Positions 1 to 7,600 of a stretch of DNA of 16,343 bases are shown in pieces (positions within the stretch are counted from its first letter, which is position 1; every line of letters begins with the position of its first letter). The notes beneath the pieces are model-generated. The model had not been told where the DNA came from and did not search any database. It worked only from the letters and a program-made list of their open reading frames with translations. Origin of the DNA: Rhodospirillales bacterium 47_12_T64 (GTDB lineage Bacteria > Pseudomonadota > Alphaproteobacteria > Kiloniellales > Kiloniellaceae). The position numbers were made by a program, and so were the translations under genes. The DNA lies in contig MABB01000006.1 of NCBI GenBank assembly GCA_002162915.1, positions 1 to 16,343 of the forward strand, given 5' to 3'.

Positions 1-1
1 A

Positions 2-70
2 CTCGCCTATCCAATTCGTGAAGGTATTCCGGTTATGCTCACGGACGAAGCCAGAGTTCTTGAGGACTGA
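2..70 (+). CDS. Trm112-like (UPF0434) family protein, C-terminal end only
   Basis: The window opens inside a reading frame whose last 22 residues are visible, ending LTDEARVLED and a TGA at 68-70. The stretch YPIREGIPVML fits the C-terminal end of small Trm112-like/UPF0434 proteins, which normally finish with a conserved IPVMLxxEAR segment. These are about 60-residue zinc-ribbon-like proteins related to the Trm112 methyltransferase activator; the bacterial role is poorly defined. The zinc-binding cysteines would lie upstream of the window, so the call rests on the tail and on the neighbouring DUF971 gene 67 bp downstream on the same strand. The start is outside the window. Confidence 0.75.
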   Translation, partial: LAYPIREGIPVMLTDEARVLED

Positions 71-137
71 AATAATTGCTTCGCCTCCTTATCCTATGGA
101 GACCTGAACCAACGCAACATTCACAGACGGCCAAATA

Positions 138-533
138 ATGCATACTATTGAAGAAGACAACGCTCAGGATTTCAAGACAGAACACTGGCCTACTGATCTC
201 AAATATAAATCAGAGGAAAGAGCGTTACATATCACGTTCGACAATGGTGAAAGTTTCGCTCTTCCCGCTGAATATCTCCGCATTGAAAGTCCGTCGGCCG
301 AAGTTCAGGGACATCATCCAAGTCAGAAACAAATACTGTCCGGAAGACGATTTGTTGGAATTATTGCGATTGAGCCCGTTGGAAACTACGCCGTAAAACT
401 GACCTTTGATGACCTACACGACACGGGTATTTTTTCGTGGCAATACCTTTATAAATTGTCCATAGAACACAAAACAGTTTGGCAGAATTATCTGGACGAG
501 CTTGCTTCCCGAGGGCTATCCCGCGACCCTTAA
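138..533 (+). CDS. DUF971 (GBBH-like N-terminal domain) protein
   Basis: A 131-residue protein that matches the DUF971 pattern along nearly its whole length. Visible signatures are LHITFDNGESFALPAEYLR (about residues 30-48), SPSAEVQGH, then IAIEPVGNYAVKLTFDDLHDTG followed by SWQYLY, and the C-terminal SRDP. This domain is the N-terminal domain of gamma-butyrobetaine hydroxylase; as a stand-alone bacterial protein it is thought to be a small metal-binding or Fe-S-related protein, but its function is not established. There is no signal peptide or membrane segment, so it is probably cytoplasmic. It follows the Trm112-like gene by 67 bp on the same strand, possibly as one transcript. The ATG has only a weak purine-rich stretch (GACGG) upstream. 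It converges on the TetR gene with a 5-bp gap and no visible terminator hairpin between the two stops. Confidence 0.93.
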   Translation: MHTIEEDNAQDFKTEHWPTDLKYKSEERALHITFDNGESFALPAEYLRIESPSAEVQGHHPSQKQILSGRRFVGIIAIEPVGNYAVKLTFDDLHDTGIFSWQYLYKLSIEHKTVWQNYLDELASRGLSRDP

Positions 534-538
534 TACAT

Positions 539-1159
539 TTATTTCCCTTGTTCGGCCCTCTGCTCAGCCTTGGACTCGGCCCTTTGTTCGGCGGTGCACA
601 ACAATACTTCAGCAACCTTTTTGGCACGCATTGCGGCTTTGAGATCACCACTAACCTGAGCCGTGACAATTGCGCCTTCTTTCAATAAAAGGATCTGCGA
701 CGCCAACTCTTCAGGCTCCAGAAAACCTGCAGCTTCAACAATAGAAACAAATTTCTCTCTCAATAAGGCCTTATGTCTCGCGGCAACTTTATGGGCCTCC
801 AGGTTAAGGTCGGAAAATTCAGCCGCAGCATTGATAAACATACAACCGGAAAACTGTTGCTCAGAAAATGCCTTACCCCTGAACCAAAGATCCAAAGCAT
901 CAAACATCCCTAACAATTGAGCCCAGGCAGAATCATAGCCCGCAATAAACCCTAAAAGCCAACCGCGAAACTTCTCATCGCGCCTGTTCAGTGTTGCGAT
1001 AATAAGATCGTGCTTTGACGGAAAATGTTTGTAAAAAGTCATGCGGGCAACCCCGGCGTCCGAGATGATTTGATCAACCCCGGTGGCGTGGAACCCCTGT
1101 TTATAAAAAAGTTGTAGAGCAGATTCGATCAATTGATCGCGTTTTTTTGAACGGCGCAT
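539..1159 (-). CDS. TetR/AcrR family transcriptional regulator
   Basis: A 206-residue one-component repressor. An N-terminal helix-turn-helix domain is clear: IESALQLFYKQGFHATGVDQ, then IISDAGVARMTFYKHFPSKHDL at about residues 31-52, the standard TetR recognition region. The C-terminal ligand/dimer domain carries GCMFINAAAEFSD, typical of one TetR subgroup with unknown ligands. I chose the ATG at 1157-1159 because GAGAGA sits about 8 nt upstream and the HTH begins at the usual distance. An upstream ATG at 1172-1174 and a TTG at 1196-1198 are possible but badly spaced from ribosome binding sequence. It lies 42 bp downstream of the secreted-protein gene on the same strand, so the two may be co-transcribed. 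The C-terminus is an odd charged tail (AEQRAESKAEQRAEQGK) with a repeated AEQRAE unit. The target is unknown; autoregulation is plausible. Confidence 0.92.
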   Translation of the reverse strand: MRRSKKRDQLIESALQLFYKQGFHATGVDQIISDAGVARMTFYKHFPSKHDLIIATLNRRDEKFRGWLLGFIAGYDSAWAQLLGMFDALDLWFRGKAFSEQQFSGCMFINAAAEFSDLNLEAHKVAARHKALLREKFVSIVEAAGFLEPEELASQILLLKEGAIVTAQVSGDLKAAMRAKKVAEVLLCTAEQRAESKAEQRAEQGK

Positions 1160-1182
1160 CGAATTTTCTCTCATCCTTTCAG

Positions 1183-1207
1183 GTACTACTCGGGTCAAGT
1201 ACTACTC
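1183..1207. repeat. Direct repeat GTACTACTC upstream of the TetR gene
   Basis: GTACTACTC occurs at 1183-1191 and again at 1199-1207, a 16-bp start-to-start spacing. It lies just upstream of the TetR coding start, and the second copy overlaps the stop codon of the preceding gene. On the minus strand a TTGACC lies between the copies and could be a -35 element, but no convincing -10 follows at 17 bp. A regulator-binding site is inference; chance repetition of a 9-mer is possible. Confidence 0.3.
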
Positions 1208-1891
1208 TGGGGCTTTAATAACCACAACAGAGGGCTTACCATCCAATTGAGATAAGGTGCTTTTCCAGTTCTCTGGACAAGGTTGGTTTTGAGAATGCAG
1301 GTTGCAAGCCCAACCGGTTCTAATGCCCTCAAACGCTGTTTTCATCGCCTCATTTGTGACAGGTTGTGCCCCAATTTCAAACTCTGGTACTCGAAAAACG
1401 TGCTGAATTAAATAGAGCGCATTGCTGCCAACCGTCGCCCGAAAAAGAGCAACCTCGCCAGTGTTGCGCGTAAAATCACGAGTACAATTAATCAACCTGA
1501 AGCCTGTTGGAAAACCATTAACCTGATCTTTCAACGGAGGTGTTGCACCACTAACCTCACAGTTCTTGCTATATATTTCGGAAAGCTCATCCAGAAAATT
1601 CAAGACATCGCCACCAGCCCACCCGGGGAAAACCTGTACAGTAATCATGTCGGTCCAGTTGTTGACCGTCTGTCCGGGAGGGAGCCATTCTGCTGTCGTT
1701 TGTTGGGCAAGTGTTTTACGCGGTAACGCTCCCCACTGATCTGGTAACGCAGCAAAAAAAACCTCTCCGTTACCACCCTGAGCAATAACAGAATCACCCG
1801 CAGCTTGCGCCAAACCAGTTGACACAAAGAGCATGGCTATGCCTGCAACAACGCCATTAAGCCATTTTTTCCTGGCCCGAACTAAGCGCAT
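1202..1891 (-). CDS. Secreted (periplasmic) protein of unknown function with four cysteines
   Basis: A 229-residue protein I cannot assign to a named family. The N-terminus is a clear Sec signal peptide: basic MRLVRARKK, a hydrophobic run to about residue 27, and an AQA-A cleavage site after residue 30. The mature part has four cysteines (C111, C136, C196, C205), an even number compatible with two disulfides in the periplasm. It shows a WTDMITVQVFPGW segment and no membrane helix, lipobox or known catalytic motif. The start is the ATG at 1889-1891, with GGAGAG 7 nt upstream; the frame stays open to a TTG near 2038, but that extension would put about 50 residues before the signal peptide. It lies 236 bp downstream of the UbiH-type gene, with its own long leader, and 42 bp before the TetR gene, suggesting a two-gene unit. 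A cell-envelope role is inference. Confidence 0.8.
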   Translation of the reverse strand: MRLVRARKKWLNGVVAGIAMLFVSTGLAQAAGDSVIAQGGNGEVFFAALPDQWGALPRKTLAQQTTAEWLPPGQTVNNWTDMITVQVFPGWAGGDVLNFLDELSEIYSKNCEVSGATPPLKDQVNGFPTGFRLINCTRDFTRNTGEVALFRATVGSNALYLIQHVFRVPEFEIGAQPVTNEAMKTAFEGIRTGWACNLHSQNQPCPENWKSTLSQLDGKPSVVVIKAPE

Positions 1892-2127
1892 TAATATCTC
1901 TCCAACACAAACAATACTCAACACAGATGATCTTGCTACAGACCACTCAAAAAAACCCAAGCCAATAATACATGGGCAAAACATACTTCTAACGGGACAC
2001 CACACTATACATAGAATCTGTTGTCTTACGTTAGCCAAGACCGACTTTTACCATAGTTTGGAACTCAGGCAATTTTATGTCCTAAAATCATACGCACTAG
2101 ACTTGTCTCTCAGTTTTCCAAATTAAC

Positions 2128-3378
2128 CTAGAGCTCTTTCCCCTGCATCAAGCGGGGCAAATCCCCAACGATCCCCATGGCATGTTTCATAAAAAAGCGT
2201 TTAACAGGCGGGATTTTATCAATAGTTGCCAGACCGAGGTCGCGTGCGACACGTACAGGGGCAAGGTCATTTGAAAAGAGTTTGACCAGGCCATCCATAG
2301 CACCAAGCAAAAGAACATTATCGAAACGGCGCCACTTGGCGTAATCTTCCAGTATCTGGGGAGATCCGATATCCAGACCGACCCTGCGCGCATCAACAAT
2401 TACTTCAGCCAGAGCTGCAACATCTCTCAACCCAAGATTTAGTCCCTGGCCCGCAATCGGATGCATACCATGAGCCGCATCCCCCACCAGCGCCATACGG
2501 GTGTCAGTGTAGCGCTCGGCATGCAGTGAACTCAGGGGATAAGACCAACGCATTTCCGTTACGCTAAACTCACCCAAATCATTCCCAAATCGACGATGAA
2601 GCTCATTGGCAAAATCTTCATTGCTCATGGACATATAGCCATCCACAAGTTCTCGTTTTTCTGACCAAACAAGGGATGATCGGTGAACACCCTCTTCACT
2701 ATCCGGCAGGGGAAGCAGTGCGAAGGGGCCCGATGGTAAGAAATGTTCGAAAGCAATACCGTTATGCGGTTTCTCGTGCACGACAGTGCAAACGATACCG
2801 TTTTGCTTATAATCCGTATCCGTAACCTTGATACCAGCGCTTTTACGGAGTTGAGACCCACGGCCGTCAGCCCCGATGACAAGGCGAGCTTTAATTACGG
2901 TCCCATCATCGAGTACAGCGCGAACACCCCTTTTATCTCTTTCAAGATCAGTTACAGAGTGCGGCGCCATATGCTGCAAGGTACTCAGTTCAGCAGCTTT
3001 TGCATGCGTGGAAAGGCGAATAGCGCGATTTTCAACGATCCACCCCATCGGCATATCCCCGACTTCACTAAAGTCATAGGACATCGACAAGGGAGAAGCG
3101 CCGCGATCAATCTGACCATCGGTGATTTCAATATAACGGATCGCTTCCGCCGCCCAAGACATTCCATCCCAAAGGCCAATCTGATCAAAAACACGTTGAG
3201 ACCCCAATGCAATTGCAGAAGATCTACCATCGAAAGGAGAAGCCTTTTGTGTCGAGGGTTGCTCGCGGTCCACCACGGCAACTTCAAGCCCTGCTCCGGC
3301 AATGGCAACACCAAGCGTGAGCCCCACGAGCCCACCACCAACGATCAAAACTTCAACGGATATGTCTTTTTCAGCCAT
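2128..3378 (-). CDS. UbiH/UbiF/VisC/COQ6-family FAD-dependent ubiquinone biosynthesis hydroxylase
   Basis: A 416-residue flavoprotein monooxygenase of the usual family length. The N-terminal FAD-binding Rossmann motif is VLIVGGGLVGLTLG (residues 10-23), with the ribose-binding acidic residue at D37 (VAVVDRE). The second FAD/NAD(P)H motif is ARLVIGADGRGS (about 164-175). The third FAD motif is GDAAHGMHPIAGQGLNLG (299-316), whose HPIAGQGLN form is the hallmark of the ubiquinone hydroxylases. Such enzymes hydroxylate the polyprenylphenol ring during coenzyme Q synthesis at the inner-membrane face. Which ring position this copy modifies (UbiH, UbiF or the alphaproteobacterial UbiL role) cannot be told from sequence alone, so no symbol is given. 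The ATG at 3376-3378 places the FAD motif normally, though its ribosome binding site is weak. A promoter with an operator-like repeat lies about 90 bp upstream. Confidence 0.95.
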   Translation of the reverse strand: MAEKDISVEVLIVGGGLVGLTLGVAIAGAGLEVAVVDREQPSTQKASPFDGRSSAIALGSQRVFDQIGLWDGMSWAAEAIRYIEITDGQIDRGASPLSMSYDFSEVGDMPMGWIVENRAIRLSTHAKAAELSTLQHMAPHSVTDLERDKRGVRAVLDDGTVIKARLVIGADGRGSQLRKSAGIKVTDTDYKQNGIVCTVVHEKPHNGIAFEHFLPSGPFALLPLPDSEEGVHRSSLVWSEKRELVDGYMSMSNEDFANELHRRFGNDLGEFSVTEMRWSYPLSSLHAERYTDTRMALVGDAAHGMHPIAGQGLNLGLRDVAALAEVIVDARRVGLDIGSPQILEDYAKWRRFDNVLLLGAMDGLVKLFSNDLAPVRVARDLGLATIDKIPPVKRFFMKHAMGIVGDLPRLMQGKEL

Positions 3379-3465
3379 GCTTTGAGCCGGTCTCTTTCAT
3401 AAAATAACGGTATTACCAGCGAACTCGCGATAAAGGTCGCCTGTCAAATTCGAAGGCTGCTCTCT

Positions 3466-3494
3466 TATATAAAAGGGAATATGCCCTTTGCCAA
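3466..3494 (-). promoter_or_regulatory. Predicted sigma70 promoter for the UbiH-type gene
   Basis: On the minus strand, TTGGCA (3489-3494; five of six matches to TTGACA) is followed after exactly 17 bp by TATATA (3466-3471; four of six matches to TATAAT). The predicted start near 3459 would give a leader of about 80 nt before the ATG. The TATATA is self-complementary, but I see no matching -35 for the plus strand. Confidence 0.5.
3472..3489. promoter_or_regulatory. Inverted repeat AAAGGG-N6-CCCTTT inside the promoter spacer
   Basis: AAAGGG (3472-3477) and CCCTTT (3484-3489) are perfect inverted copies around a 6-bp centre. They occupy the space between the predicted -10 and -35 of the UbiH-type gene, the position where a dimeric repressor would block RNA polymerase. 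Operator function is inferred from position; no regulator is identified. Confidence 0.35.
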
Positions 3495-3673
3495 AAGATA
3501 ATCGATTTGAAGCAGTACCTTGCGACAATATCACCTAAATTTGAAGAGGTAATTGTGGAAAACGATAACGACGAATACCACCTCATTTAAATCTAGCCTC
3601 TCAAGTTGCCACTCCTTTTTGACCATTATCTTTTGATCGCCACCTTTTGTTTTCATCATAGGAAACCCAATTC

Positions 3674-4624
3674 ATGATTTCTCAAGAAAGAACTCTAGCC
3701 TTTTTACTCGGAAGTTATATCGCCGATGCAGCAAGTCTGGGACTTCACTGGATTTATGATCCTGAACAAATCGCAGATCGTATTCGCACGTCTGGCGGTA
3801 CAGCAGCTTTTCAGCCTCCCGGCAGAGATCATTATCATGGCATGAAAGCCGTGGGTGATATGACACAGTACGGTGAGTCCACAAGGGTTCTACACCAATC
3901 CCTACTCAGAACAGGTGGCAAACTAGATCTGGAGGATTATCAAAAAGGTTTTATTGCTCATTTTGGTCCCGGCGGCGGCTATAAGGGCTATATTGACAAA
4001 CCGACCAGGATCACTCTCGAAAATCTGGTCCAAGGACAAGTTGATCCATCAGGGGCCGATGATGACCAAAATCCAGCAGCGAGCAAATTACCGCCGCTTG
4101 TTCTTACCGCCTTGTCCAACAATACCGATTTCAGAGGCGAAATAGAAAAAGCGGTCCGGGTCACAAACAATAATGATAACGCAGTCCATTACGCTCAAAT
4201 TGTTGCAGCCGCTCTTAGAGCGACTTTAAGTGAGGGGGAACTCTCTGCTGGTCTAGAAGCCGGGATGGCAGAAGCCGAGAACCAGGCCGGGAACGAAGCC
4301 AAAGCCTTGATCAATGAAGCCCTGACAACCAACAATACAGATTCGATCAGCATCGCAGGTCACTTTGGTCGAGCCTGTAGTCTCCACCAATCAATCCCCA
4401 CTGCTTTTCACATTCTCACCCACACAGACAATTACCAAGCAGCCATTGAGCTCAACATCATGGCCGGAGGTGATTCAGCTGGTCGCGCTCCCTTTATCGG
4501 GGCCATGATGGGTGCTGCTCATGGTATCGGAACCGAAAAAGGAATTCCTCTCAATTGGCTCGTGAAAATGAGCCATGGCAACCGCTTAATAAGTGAGAGT
4601 GAAGCTCTATACAATATAGTCTAA
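3674..4624 (+). CDS. ADP-ribosylglycohydrolase-family protein with non-canonical metal motifs
   Basis: A 316-residue all-helical protein of the ADP-ribosylglycohydrolase fold (DraG / ARH / crystallin J1 group). The family shape is seen in LGSYIADAASLGLHWIYDP (residues 12-30), the Gly-rich PGRDHYHG segment, GDMTQYGESTRVL (61-73), YKGYIDKPTR, and the C-terminal IMAGGDSAGRAPFIGAMMG (263-281). Canonical members bind two Mg ions through a (T/S)DDT motif and a DxDT motif. Here the first aligns with GEST (67-70) and the second with GDSAGR (266-271), so several usual Asp and Thr ligands are replaced. This matches a jellyfish J1-crystallin-like subgroup; whether it removes ADP-ribose, acts on another ADP-ribose compound or is inactive is unknown. 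There is no signal peptide. The ATG has AGGAAA 8 nt upstream. It stands alone, convergent with tamB. Confidence 0.88.
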   Translation: MISQERTLAFLLGSYIADAASLGLHWIYDPEQIADRIRTSGGTAAFQPPGRDHYHGMKAVGDMTQYGESTRVLHQSLLRTGGKLDLEDYQKGFIAHFGPGGGYKGYIDKPTRITLENLVQGQVDPSGADDDQNPAASKLPPLVLTALSNNTDFRGEIEKAVRVTNNNDNAVHYAQIVAAALRATLSEGELSAGLEAGMAEAENQAGNEAKALINEALTTNNTDSISIAGHFGRACSLHQSIPTAFHILTHTDNYQAAIELNIMAGGDSAGRAPFIGAMMGAAHGIGTEKGIPLNWLVKMSHGNRLISESEALYNIV

Positions 4625-4653
4625 ATTTCATTCATAAGGATTCATGGGCTGAT

Positions 4654-7600
4654 TCAATAATCCCATTTCCAGAAAACACCAACTTTACTGTCAGCTGTCT
4701 GTCCTGTTTCGCTTTCTAAGGTTATATTTGGCGTAAGTTCAATCTGAACTTTGGCGCGGGTACTGCCCGTACTCGCGCCCTGATCAACGCCAACATAAAT
4801 AGAATCATTAATGTATTTGCCAACACTAACCTGCGCATCTCCCGTTTCACTGTTCGTGCCTGCTGAAAGAACATCTACGCCAAGGGTTTCACGGGCAAAA
4901 TCAACGATTCCCCCTCCTGAATTAATTTTACCTGAAAGCGAAGCTATAGCAGAGGCAAGCTGAAGAGCTTCTATCGGAGAAAGTTTACCAGCCGCTTTAC
5001 CAAAGAGTACTTGAGAGAGCACTTCGTCTTCGGGCAGTCCATCAGGGGATGAGAAACTGACCTTTGGGTTAGTAGTAGTACCATTGATAGACACAACAGC
5101 GGTTACATTACCCGCCTCATAGATCGCTGAAAGATTAAGTTCAGGATCAATTTCTGTCCCTCCAAGCAAGGTAATCTTTCCCTTTTGCAGTTCAAAGTCC
5201 TTCCCCGCAAAAGAAAACAAACCCCGCACCGGGCTCAAATATCCTTCGATCACCGGGGTATCTGCGGTTCCCTTTATGGTAAATTGACCCTCCCATTCTG
5301 AATCAAGGCCTTTGCCCCGAATAAAAACCTTACGCGGCATGCTCAATACAAGATCTAGAGCAACTTTAGAGGGCGGCTCTTCTTCTTTTTTGTCAGAAGA
5401 AACAATAGCGCCAGGACGATTTTTCTCCGTAACGTCAAGACTGACAACGCTGGGGGCAACAGCACTACCAATATTGATATTAATTTCACGCGTCGTAACG
5501 TCACCAGCAACTGTCAGTCCGGCTGGAGTGCCCTTAATCTCAATATTACCATCGGTTTGTACAGAAATCTGATCTTGGTCCAAAGCAGTGAGGTTAGTGA
5601 GCTGAATGTTCAGATCAACCAGAGGGTTCAAGAGATCTTGAAATCCGATTGTTCCGCCTGCTTTAAGTGATCCGTCCTTATTATCCCTGGCAGCAGCCTT
5701 CAGCAGCAAAGTTTGGTTATTTTGGATAGTCGCCTCCAACTCGAGCTCCCGAAGTAGAGTACCGAATTCGACATTCTCATAACGGCCTTTGGTTACTTTT
5801 GCACCGCCAGAAATCTGAGGATTCAAAAGCGTTCCTGAGAATTGTGTATCAACATATAATTGCCCGGTCATGTCTTGAGTGTCCAAGGCTAGATAACGCC
5901 AGAGATTTTTGATATCACTATCAACCTTCAACCCACCAGTGACAGGTTGATCGTCCAGTAAATCAAAGGTAAGTGGCGTAAAGCCAATAGTGACAGGCAC
6001 AGAGCCATAAGCCTCAATTGTAGAAGGTTCCAGGCCAGTGACCTGGCTTTTAAAATCAACCCGCCCCTTGTCCAAAGTTGCTGTAAGGCGACTTGTCAAA
6101 GGTGGCAGAGATGTATTCTCATCGCCAGCCAGTTGAACGTTTGCAGCTGTTAGTGAAAACTGACCCTGATTGTTTTCCGGCATAAGGACAACTCTGGCAT
6201 CCCCCTCAAGCGTACCTGTGATCTCTAATTCCGGCGCAACGAGTGTCAACAAATCAAGGGGAAAAGTTCTTATTTTCAAGTCCGCTGTGGCGCTCTTCTC
6301 GCCCAATTCACCTGATCCTGTAAGAGTTCCACGATCAAATGAAAGTTCAAAGGGCGTTATACGTGTAACGCCTTTATCTTGAATCAAAGCAAGAGGCGTA
6401 CGAAGAATAATTTCCTTTTGGGCAAGGCTACCGTTCAAAGCTGAAATTTGAAACTTTGTCGCCGTGATCTGTTTTGACGCCGGAAGGGAAAATTCACCCT
6501 GCCCTTTCAATTGGAGTGCAGGTTTGCTTGAACTACTCAGGCCAAAAGTAAACTCAGCGTTCTTTATTTTTCCTTGAGCCGCAAAGCCAACCTGTTCAAC
6601 GACCCGATCCCCAACAGAGATATCAGACGCTTTGGCTGTTATGACAAGCGCGGGATCGCTCAAATCTCCTGTAGAAGTCACTGCCATCGTGAATGATTTA
6701 ATAACCGGGCCATCAGCAGCAGCCGAGAGATTTCTCCCGGTAAGGTCAAGCGCAAGGTGTTGCTGGCCCTGCTTGTTGCTTAAGGTCACATCCGCAATCC
6801 CGTTCCCTCGAGCTTCAATGTCAAAAACATCCGCCAATGACGCGAGATCTGGTAAATTTCCCTTTAGTCCACCCGTAATTGGCATCCCGTCAAAAGGAAT
6901 GGTTAAAGCTCCTGAAACACTGCTTGTCAGTGCTTTTAAGTTGATATCACTCAGCTTAAGTTCGGTATATCCGGGCAGAGAAAATGCCAACGCCAGATCA
7001 GTGGGTACCCGAGGATAAGCAAGACGAACTTCAAAGGTTCCTTCTGCACCACTTGCAAGATTTTTGGCCTGATAGCTGGTTTCAAGATTGCCTAATGCGT
7101 TTTGCTCCAGATTGAGATCACTGATCAAAAAGGTTCCGCGTAGCTCAGGATCAGAAAGCGGGCCGCTCAGGGTGCTTTTCAATTTTGCCGCTCCCTTAAG
7201 ATCAATCCCTGCCAACTTATTGAGAGATCCGAGGTCTTCCATAACGGCTTCAATTTCCCCGGAAAGGCTCTCGAAATTCAAAGGAAACTCTATTGATCCA
7301 CCAAGCGTTGCTGTTGGTAGAGCCAACGCAACACTGGTTATTTGTAAACTTTCATCCGAGAGGTTCACATCCGCTGTCATTGCAGGTTCGGAACTAACAA
7401 GGGCCTGAATATCTGGATTGTTCAAATCAAGCTGTTGCGCTTGCAAAGTTATTTTCCCGCTCATCTCACTTGCGATATTCAAACTTTGCAAGCTTGCCTT
7501 TGCCAAAAGCTTTCCCTGTACCGGAGCAACAGAAGAAAGGTCATCAACAAAGAGCGAAACCTCGGCACTGGCTGTATTTTCGCGGGTTGCAAGTGCCGCC

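Larger units (their letters stand above)
3379..3673. other. Divergent intergenic region between the UbiH-type and ADP-ribosylglycohydrolase genes
   Basis: This 295-bp gap holds the promoter and inverted repeat described separately. For the rightward gene the best promoter guess is TTGAAG (3541-3546), 17 bp, GATAAC (3564-3569), four of six matches each, so weak. AGGAAA at about 3660-3665 serves as ribosome binding site 8 nt before the ATG at 3674. One plus-strand frame stays open for 60 codons (3408-3590) but has no ATG and no ribosome binding site. Confidence 0.5.

Noticed and set aside
2072..2088. ATTTTA-N5-TAAAAT hairpin downstream of the UbiH-type gene
   Set aside because: A six-bp A/T-only stem without a T-run is too weak to call a terminator.
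2743..3402. 219-codon plus-strand frame opposite the UbiH-type gene
   Set aside because: The minus-strand frame carries all three FAD motifs; the antisense frame has none and no ribosome binding site.
3442..3447. Perfect TTGACA on the minus strand upstream of the UbiH-type gene
   Set aside because: No acceptable -10 lies 16-18 bp downstream (GTTCGC at 17 bp), so the TTGGCA/TATATA pair is preferred.
3408..3590. Plus-strand frame open for 60 codons in the UbiH-glycohydrolase gap, ending VENDNDEYHLI
   Set aside because: It has no ATG or GTG in a useful place, only an internal TTG at 3507 without a ribosome binding site, and no family I recognise. Open frames of this length occur by chance.
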